This document shows positions 1 to 4,246 of a DNA stretch of 6,653 nucleotides, piece after piece (within the stretch, counting starts at the first letter, position 1; each line of letters opens with the position of its first letter). The position numbers and the translations under genes were made by a program. The DNA comes from Moraxella equi. GTDB taxonomy: Bacteria; Pseudomonadota; Gammaproteobacteria; Pseudomonadales; Moraxellaceae. The notes below the pieces were generated by a model, which searched no databases, was not told where the DNA came from, and worked only from the letters and a program-made list of their open reading frames with translations. Location: contig NZ_MXAP01000184.1 in the NCBI RefSeq assembly GCF_002027555.1, positions 1 through 6,653 on the forward strand. Direction: 5' to 3'.

Positions 1-19
1 GGTTCGGTTGGTATATTTT

Positions 20-23
20 GGAG
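20..23 (+). promoter_or_regulatory. Ribosome binding site that fixes the holin-like start
   Basis: GGAG ends 6 bases before ATG 30. It lies inside the longer TTG-initiated frame that begins at 18, so it supports ATG 30 as the start of the first gene. Confidence 0.6.
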
Positions 24-29
24 CTGACC

Positions 30-302
30 ATGAAACTAAAAATCGTTGAAAACTGGCGTAAAGGCTGGCGGTGGTTTTCGGTGTGGGCATTTACACTCAT
101 TGTATTTTTTGCGACCACGCCCATTCCCCCAGAGATTGTAGAGCTACTACCAAAACCGCTTGCCGATAATTTGGTGGCATTTGTGGCGGTGTGTGGTCTG
201 ATACTGCGGTTTGTCAGTCAAAGCAAGCCAAGCAGGGACGGACATGGGCGAGAGTATCGCACCCAAGCAGACGACCAAGACGATACAGGAGGTGTGCCAT
301 GA
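30..302 (+). CDS. Small two-TM holin-like phage membrane protein
   Basis: A 90-aa protein that is probably inserted in the inner membrane and acts in phage lysis. What is seen: a basic, tryptophan-rich N-terminus (residues 2-15, with NWRKGWRWFS), a hydrophobic segment at about 15-30, a proline-rich turn (31-43), a second hydrophobic segment at about 46-62, and a long polar, charged C-terminal tail. The N-terminal W-R-K-x-W-R/K-W-F-S-V pattern resembles small holin-type proteins (DUF7940-like) found in many phages of Gram-negative bacteria. The frame is also open upstream with a TTG at 18, but GGAG at 20-23 lies 6 bases before ATG 30, so ATG 30 is chosen. The stop overlaps the next start (ATGA, 299-302). 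The holin role is inferred from size, topology and position ahead of the DUF2730 gene; a non-lytic membrane protein remains possible. Confidence 0.7.
   Translation: MKLKIVENWRKGWRWFSVWAFTLIVFFATTPIPPEIVELLPKPLADNLVAFVAVCGLILRFVSQSKPSRDGHGREYRTQADDQDDTGGVP
287..292 (+). promoter_or_regulatory. Consensus ribosome binding site for the C4 zinc-finger gene
   Basis: A perfect AGGAGG, 6 bases before ATG 299, lies in the last codons of the holin-like gene. It decides the start, because the same frame is open well upstream (to 191). Confidence 0.75.
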
Positions 303-520
303 CCGACCTAATCGACCGTGCCACCGCCCAATCCGAGCAAATCTTAGCCATACAAATCAAGCACGCCCAACGCCATGCCACGCCCAATGACATCACCGAG
401 TGCATAGACTGTGGCGAGCCAATCGGCAAGGTGCGAAAGCAAGCCCTGCCCCATGCCGTGCGGTGTGTTGGCTGTCAGTGGACGCATGAGCGGACGCATG
501 AGACAGGAGGCAGACGATGA
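299..520 (+). CDS. DksA/TraR-family C4-type zinc-finger protein
   Basis: A 73-aa protein of the short TraR/DksA type. The C4 zinc knuckle is complete: C35 and C38 (CIDCGEPI), then C56 and C59 (RCVGC), giving CX2C-X17-CX2C. It is preceded by a helical N-terminal half (about 3-28), as in TraR. Known family members bind in the RNA polymerase secondary channel and modulate transcription initiation without, or in place of, ppGpp; whether this phage copy does so is inference. Small genes of this family commonly sit between the lysis genes and the DUF2730 gene in Mu-like phages, which fits here. The start is ATG 299 with AGGAGG at 287-292. It overlaps both neighbours by 4 bases (ATGA), suggesting translational coupling. 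The C-terminus carries a short duplicated T-H-E motif encoded by a 12-base tandem repeat. Confidence 0.85.
   Translation: MTDLIDRATAQSEQILAIQIKHAQRHATPNDITECIDCGEPIGKVRKQALPHAVRCVGCQWTHERTHETGGRR
480..502 (+). repeat. Short tandem repeat with 12-base period
   Basis: GGACGCATGAG occurs at 480-490 and again at 492-502. It encodes the repeated Thr-His-Glu in the C-terminal tail (W-THE-R-THE-T) of the zinc-finger protein. It looks like a small in-frame duplication outside the zinc-binding core. Confidence 0.7.
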
Positions 521-801
521 GCGATACCTATGTTGTCTTGACGATTAGCATTGTGGCGACCATTGTCCAAGCCATATTTTGGCGGTGGGTTGCCACATTG
601 TCATCAAGTCAAGACGAAAATCGGCTACAAATTAGCACCTTAAAATCAGAAGTTAGTGATTTGCGTGCCGAGATGTACCGAAATTACCAATCAAAAAGCG
701 ACGCGCATATTGACAATCAGCGTATCTTAGATAGCCTTAGCGACCTAAAAGCCGACGTCAAAGAGCTGGGGCATAAACTAGACAAAAAGGCAGACAAATG
801 A
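517..801 (+). CDS. DUF2730 family membrane-tethered coiled-coil protein (Mu gp25 releasin-like)
   Basis: A 94-aa protein with one N-terminal transmembrane segment (about residues 5-26, ending in FWRWVATL), followed by a continuous polar, heptad-like helix (about 33-92) ending in a lysine-rich tail. This architecture, length and position match the DUF2730 family of Mu-like phages. In Mu itself the member gp25 was described as a 'releasin': a membrane-tethered cytoplasmic protein needed to free the SAR endolysin from the membrane. Family members also occur in phages with ordinary endolysins, so the same role here is inference; the endolysin gene is not in the window. AGGAGG at 505-510 lies 6 bases before ATG 517. 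The gene overlaps the zinc-finger gene and the next gene by 4 bases each (ATGA). Confidence 0.72.
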   Translation: MSDTYVVLTISIVATIVQAIFWRWVATLSSSQDENRLQISTLKSEVSDLRAEMYRNYQSKSDAHIDNQRILDSLSDLKADVKELGHKLDKKADK

Positions 802-1019
802 GCAGACAAGACAGCGACAATCAGCAAGCGATTTTGCAATCATTAGATGAAATCAAAGCCCAAAATGGTGAGATTGTTGCCAAAATTGACAACTTGGAGC
901 AGAACATTACCAAAAAAGCAACGGTAGCGGGGGCGGTGGCAGGTGCTGTAACAGGCAGTATTACAGGTGGTATCATCAATGTTGGCATGGAGTTTATCCG
1001 AATCAAATTAGGTGGTTAA
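798..1019 (+). CDS. Small phage protein: coiled coil plus C-terminal glycine-zipper membrane segment
   Basis: I do not recognise a named family for this 73-aa protein. Its N-terminal half (about 5-40) is polar and heptad-like (ILQSLDEIK..IVAKIDNLEQNI). The C-terminal part (about 42-66) is hydrophobic and small-residue rich, with glycines at 45, 49, 53 and 57 forming an unbroken GxxxGxxxGxxxG zipper. It occupies the place of the small gene between DUF2730 and DUF1804 in Mu-like phages (Mu gp26 position). Its topology is the mirror image of the preceding DUF2730 protein, which is anchored at the N-terminus, so the two could pair through their coiled coils; this is inference. Start ATG 798 overlaps the upstream stop (ATGA). 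A lysis-related or purely structural role are both possible. Confidence 0.7.
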   Translation: MSRQDSDNQQAILQSLDEIKAQNGEIVAKIDNLEQNITKKATVAGAVAGAVTGSITGGIINVGMEFIRIKLGG

Positions 1020-1027
1020 GGTGGCTT

Positions 1028-1528
1028 ATGGCATATAGTAAAGACAAAATCAATGAAGTGCGAAAAAGCTATGTGTTTGAACGCCTATCTTTGGATAAAT
1101 GTGCAGAGCTACACAAGGTCAGCTACCCTACCGTACAACGCTGGAAAAACCAAGCCAAGCTAAATGGCGATGACTGGGATAAAGTGCGAACAGCACACAC
1201 GTTGGCAGGTGGCGAGATTGAGGATATGGGGCGAGAGATTTTAACGGATTTTGTCATTGAGTACAAAAGCACAATGACTATCTTGCGTGAAGACGAAAGC
1301 CTATCATCTGCTCAAAGAGTGGCTTTTTTAACAAGTCTGGCAGACAGTTTTAACAAGGTTGTCTCTGCCAACAAAAAAATTCTACCACAAGTATCACAGT
1401 TGGCGGTTGCTCTAAAAACGGTGGAATTATTTGGCACTCATGTCAAAGATAATAAACCTGAGTTATTACAAGAGTTTATTGCCATGCTTGAACCTTTTGG
1501 CGAAACATTGCAACAAGAATTTGGCTAA
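1028..1528 (+). CDS. DUF1804 family protein, probable small terminase subunit (Mu gp27-like)
   Basis: A 166-aa protein. Residues about 8-42 form a helix-turn-helix of the kind used to recognise DNA (LSLDKCAELHKVSYPTVQRWK), followed by W50-D-K-V-R-T-A, a typical DUF1804 feature. The rest is predicted mostly helical, as in oligomerising small terminases. DUF1804 corresponds to Mu gp27 and regularly lies just upstream of the large terminase, so a role in recognising phage DNA ends and recruiting TerL is likely, though inferred from context. AAGG at 1018-1021 lies 6 bases before ATG 1028. The gap to the preceding gene is 8 bases. Confidence 0.82.
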   Translation: MAYSKDKINEVRKSYVFERLSLDKCAELHKVSYPTVQRWKNQAKLNGDDWDKVRTAHTLAGGEIEDMGREILTDFVIEYKSTMTILREDESLSSAQRVAFLTSLADSFNKVVSANKKILPQVSQLAVALKTVELFGTHVKDNKPELLQEFIAMLEPFGETLQQEFG

Positions 1529-1542
1529 TTAGAGAGTAATAA

Positions 1543-1668
1543 ATGTACCAAGCACTTGCTTTTTCAATATTGACTATCTGCACTACAATACTTGAAATCA
1601 AAGGCTTTAAAACGTCTGGGCTTTGGATTTTGATTGTTGTTTGGGCGGTATTTGGGAGCTTTAAATGA
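1543..1668 (+). CDS. Very small (41-aa) two-TM hypothetical protein
   Basis: An open frame of 41 codons fills the gap between the small and large terminase genes. The product begins MYQALAFSILTI and has two hydrophobic stretches (about 3-17 and 27-39) joined by a short polar turn (EIKGFKTSG), so a membrane hairpin is likely. Support for it being real: a GAG-type Shine-Dalgarno (1532-1536) 6 bases before ATG 1543, and a stop overlapping the terminase start in an ATGA junction (1665-1668), the same coupling style as the upstream genes. It is too short for most gene finders. No function is recognisable; translation across it would couple TerS and TerL expression. Confidence 0.6.
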   Translation: MYQALAFSILTICTTILEIKGFKTSGLWILIVVWAVFGSFK

Positions 1669-3305
1669 TGAAAGCCAAACAGTTTTTGACTGAATTAAAA
1701 GCCCTGCAATCCGCTCTCACGGCTCAAATCCAAGCAATGACGCATGACTGGGACGACAGCCCCAAGGCGATTGCCGACCGCCGTGCTAGGGTATTTAATC
1801 CGATTGGGGGTTATGAGTATTTTGTACGGACTTATTTTCCACACTATATCCGAAACCCTGATAAATCAAAACTGCATGAATACTTGTTTGAGGTGTTGCC
1901 CGCCATGGCTTTTAATGAACAAAGCCAAAAGCAAGCCATTGCCGCCCCACGAGCCGAAGCTAAAAGCACCATTGTGAGCAAGCTATATCCCATTTGGCGG
2001 ACGGTCATTGGTAAACTGCGTTATGCTCTCATTGCCATGGACTCTATCCGCCAAGCCTACACCATTTTGACCGCCATTAAAGCGGAGCTTGAAAGCAATA
2101 TCCGCCTAAAAACGGACTTTCCAGAAGTATTTGGCGTTGGCGTAAAATGGCAAGAGGGCGAGATTATCACCAAAAACAACGTCAAAATAGAAGTGGCAGG
2201 CTCAGGACAACGTTTGCGTGGTTTGACCCATGGGGCGTACCGTCCAGATTTGGTTATTTTAGATGATATTGAAAATGACAAAAACGTATTAAAAGCGGAG
2301 CAACGAGACAAAACCCAAGACTGGATACGCCAAACCATTGAACCTTTGGGCGTGGCTGGCGAAAAAATGGATATTGTCTATATTGGCACGATTTTGCATT
2401 ATGACAGCGTACTAAACCGCACATTAAACAGCCCAGAATGGGTGTCGGCACGCTTTAAAGCCATTATCCAAATGCCTGAAAACATGGCACTGTGGGACGA
2501 ATGGGAGGCTTTATATCTTGCCAAACAGTTAGATGAAGCCATGGCGTTTTATCAAATGCACAAAAAGCAAATGGATAAAGGGGCGGTAGTGTCGTGGTCA
2601 GCTCGTCCAATCTTGACGATGATGACAATCCGTGCCAATAACCGCAAAGCCTTTGACTCAGAATATCAAAATGACCCAACGGCGGGCGATGACGCACCTT
2701 TTGCCAAAGCGATAAGCTACTGGCATGAATTGCCTGATAATCTGATTTATTTTGGGGCGGTAGACCCGTCACTCGGCAAGGCAGGGGCAAGCCGAGACCC
2801 GTCTGCGATTGTCGTGGCGGGACTAGAACGAGCCACGGGTAAGGTGTATGTCGTGGTGGCGGACATTAAAAAACGCCTGCCCGACCGTATCATCAGTGAT
2901 GTTATCCATTATCAAAGGCAATATGGGTGCGTCAAATGGGCGGTGGAAGCGGTACAGTTTCAAGAGTTTTTTAGAACCGAGCTTGTGCGTAGAAGTGCGG
3001 AGAGTGGTGTGCCTGTCCCTGCAATGCCTGTCAAACCCACTTCGGATAAACTGCTTAGAATTGAAACCCTGCAACCTTATATGGCAAATGGGCTATTACT
3101 GCTACATACTTCCCAAAGCACGCTGATAGACCAGTTTCGCCATTTCCCCAAAGCTGACCACGATGATGGGGCGGACGCTGTGGAGATGGTGTATAAGCTG
3201 GCAACAGGCTTTAAACGCCAAGCGACCGCCCAACCGATTGACATTCCCGAACCTAGCCAGTTTGGGAGTATGAGTTTTGGTAGTGGTTTTGGCTATTATC
3301 AATAA
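1665..3305 (+). CDS. Phage terminase large subunit (TerL)
   Basis: The 546-aa packaging motor: an ATPase that pumps DNA into the prohead and a nuclease that cuts it. ATPase motifs: a P-loop variant APRAEAKST (residues 94-102; K100, S101), Walker B LVILDD (196-201) followed by E203 as likely catalytic glutamate, and a coupling motif YIGT (239-242). RNase H-like nuclease motifs: D367 in AVDPS, E428 in KWAVEA, and D500/D501/D504 in HDDGADA. All expected acidic residues are present, so it should be active. The N-terminal YEYFVRTYFPHY, the P-loop and RPDLVILDDIEN resemble the family defined by the TIGR01630-type C-terminal domain; it holds the place of Mu gp28. GGGAG at 1654-1658 lies 6 bases before ATG 1665; a second ATG follows directly at 1668. 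The C-terminal tail is glycine/serine/aromatic rich. Confidence 0.93.
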   Translation: MMKAKQFLTELKALQSALTAQIQAMTHDWDDSPKAIADRRARVFNPIGGYEYFVRTYFPHYIRNPDKSKLHEYLFEVLPAMAFNEQSQKQAIAAPRAEAKSTIVSKLYPIWRTVIGKLRYALIAMDSIRQAYTILTAIKAELESNIRLKTDFPEVFGVGVKWQEGEIITKNNVKIEVAGSGQRLRGLTHGAYRPDLVILDDIENDKNVLKAEQRDKTQDWIRQTIEPLGVAGEKMDIVYIGTILHYDSVLNRTLNSPEWVSARFKAIIQMPENMALWDEWEALYLAKQLDEAMAFYQMHKKQMDKGAVVSWSARPILTMMTIRANNRKAFDSEYQNDPTAGDDAPFAKAISYWHELPDNLIYFGAVDPSLGKAGASRDPSAIVVAGLERATGKVYVVVADIKKRLPDRIISDVIHYQRQYGCVKWAVEAVQFQEFFRTELVRRSAESGVPVPAMPVKPTSDKLLRIETLQPYMANGLLLLHTSQSTLIDQFRHFPKADHDDGADAVEMVYKLATGFKRQATAQPIDIPEPSQFGSMSFGSGFGYYQ

Positions 3306-3318
3306 CATTTAAATAAGG

Positions 3319-3335
3319 TTTAAAGGGGCTTTAAA
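3319..3335 (+). promoter_or_regulatory. Perfect 7-bp hairpin covering the Shine-Dalgarno of the gp36-like gene
   Basis: TTTAAAG (3319-3325) and CTTTAAA (3329-3335) are exact inverted copies with a 3-base GGG loop. The Shine-Dalgarno AAGGGG (3323-3328) lies in the stem and loop, and the last base of the stem is the A of ATG 3335. In RNA this could lower initiation at the DUF1320 gene. It is AT-rich and short, so the effect may be modest; no U tract follows, so it is not an intrinsic terminator. Confidence 0.45.
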
Positions 3336-3781
3336 TGATTGTGTTGCAAGATTTAATAGACAGATTTGGCGAAGAAGAGATTATCAATATTTCCGACCAC
3401 AAACGGTCACAGGTCATTGATGAAGTGGTGGTTAATCAAGCCATTAAAGATGCACTTGGTGAAGTGGAAAGTAAGTTAAATAGCACGGGGTTGGTGTTTC
3501 GTGATGATGGAGGTGTTTTGGGGTATCGTGTGGATGGTGTGGTAATGCCCACGCCTGATGGCTTGATATTAAAGGCGTGCGATATTGCCCGTTATTATCT
3601 GTATGAAAATGGCGTAACCAAGATTGTCCAAGACCGCTATGACTACGCAATCAAGTGGTTAAACGAAGTCAAAGACGACCCAGCAATGCTAACAGGCAAA
3701 AAAGACGATGGCAACGCAGACAACCACACCAAAACTGGCATTGTCGTTATGCCCAACGAAGTGCCAAGTATGTGGCGATAA
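3335..3781 (+). CDS. DUF1320 family protein (Mu gp36-like, head-tail connector region)
   Basis: A 148-aa protein matching the DUF1320 pattern: the N-terminal LQDLIDRFGEEEI (about 4-16), a helical VNQAIKDALGEVESKL (about 34-49), then LKACDIARYYLYENG (about 79-93) and VQDRYDYAIKWLNEVK (about 98-113). Mu gp36 (gpJ) belongs to this family, and members are thought to act in head-tail joining or head completion; the exact role is not established here. In Mu it lies downstream of the major head gene, whereas here it directly follows the large terminase. The gene has a good Shine-Dalgarno (AAGGGG, 3323-3328) that is partly buried in a hairpin. The C-terminal 35 residues are polar and probably flexible. 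The stop overlaps the AGGAGG of the next gene. Confidence 0.87.
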   Translation: MIVLQDLIDRFGEEEIINISDHKRSQVIDEVVVNQAIKDALGEVESKLNSTGLVFRDDGGVLGYRVDGVVMPTPDGLILKACDIARYYLYENGVTKIVQDRYDYAIKWLNEVKDDPAMLTGKKDDGNADNHTKTGIVVMPNEVPSMWR

Positions 3782-3790
3782 GGAGGTGTT

Positions 3791-4246
3791 ATGACCAGTA
3801 TTACGATAACAGGGCTTGATGAACTTGGCATTGCACACAGTCAAATTGCCAAACTGTACCAAAAGTTAAATGGCGATTTAACGCCCCTAATGCAAGCCAT
3901 TGGTGGGGTGATTGAAAGTAGCACCACCGAACGCTTTATTACCAAGCAATCGCCAAATGGCGACTATTGGGCAAATTTACTGCCCAACACGATAGTAAGA
4001 AAAACTAACGCTAGTGGCAATAATGGTGGCATCTTGGTAGAAAGTGGTGATTTAATGCGGTCTATTACCTATTATGCCGATAAAGACAGCGTAACCATTG
4101 GCACTTCTGAACACTACGGCGTCTATCATCAATTTGGGGCGAAAAAGAGAAATGGCGAAGAGATGCCCGCCCGCCCCTTTTTGGGGCTGTCCAATGAAGA
4201 CAAACAAGACATTTATACAATGATTAACGATTATTTAGCGAGCTGA
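3791..4246 (+). CDS. Phage virion morphogenesis protein (Mu gpG / gp31-like)
   Basis: A 151-aa protein of the phage virion morphogenesis family (the Pfam family containing Mu gpG and P2 gpS-type tail completion proteins). Visible hallmarks: early helical LMQAIGGVIESSTTERF (about 34-50), SPNGDYWANL (about 55-64), the central LVESGDLMRSI (about 77-87), SEHYGVYHQFGAKKR (about 102-116) and the near-terminal MPARPFLGLS (about 120-129). Proteins of this group act at the head-tail junction or in tail completion. AGGAGG at 3781-3786 lies 4 bases before ATG 3791. The stop overlaps the next start by one base (TGATG, 4244-4248). In Mu this gene follows the F gene; here it precedes the portal, so the order is changed. 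Confidence 0.9.
   Translation: MTSITITGLDELGIAHSQIAKLYQKLNGDLTPLMQAIGGVIESSTTERFITKQSPNGDYWANLLPNTIVRKTNASGNNGGILVESGDLMRSITYYADKDSVTIGTSEHYGVYHQFGAKKRNGEEMPARPFLGLSNEDKQDIYTMINDYLAS

Noticed and set aside
1..27. Possible C-terminal end of an upstream gene (frame 1 reads GSVGIFWS then TGA at 25-27)
   Set aside because: Only eight codons are visible and another frame is also open to the left edge, so the upstream product cannot be identified; tight packing makes it plausible but not supportable.
18..29. TTG start at 18 for the holin-like gene
   Set aside because: The Shine-Dalgarno GGAG lies at 20-23, inside that extension, and is correctly spaced for ATG 30.
191..298. N-terminal extension of the zinc-finger protein
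   Set aside because: It overlaps the holin-like gene in another frame and lacks family similarity; ATG 299 has a perfect AGGAGG and an ATGA junction.
1028..1045. Link between the DUF1804 protein (begins MAYSKD) and the transposase (begins MAYSDD)
   Set aside because: The shared four residues are coincidental; the downstream sequences differ and DUF1804 has its own conserved pattern and context.
2992..3000. Haemophilus-type DNA uptake sequence (AAGTGCGGA)
   Set aside because: Only 8 of 9 bases match, and it is a single occurrence inside the terminase gene; it is not evidence for a Pasteurellaceae host.
2057..3308. Several minus-strand open frames of 65-108 codons opposite the terminase gene
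   Set aside because: They lie opposite strong coding sequence, have no recognisable domains and look like antisense shadows.
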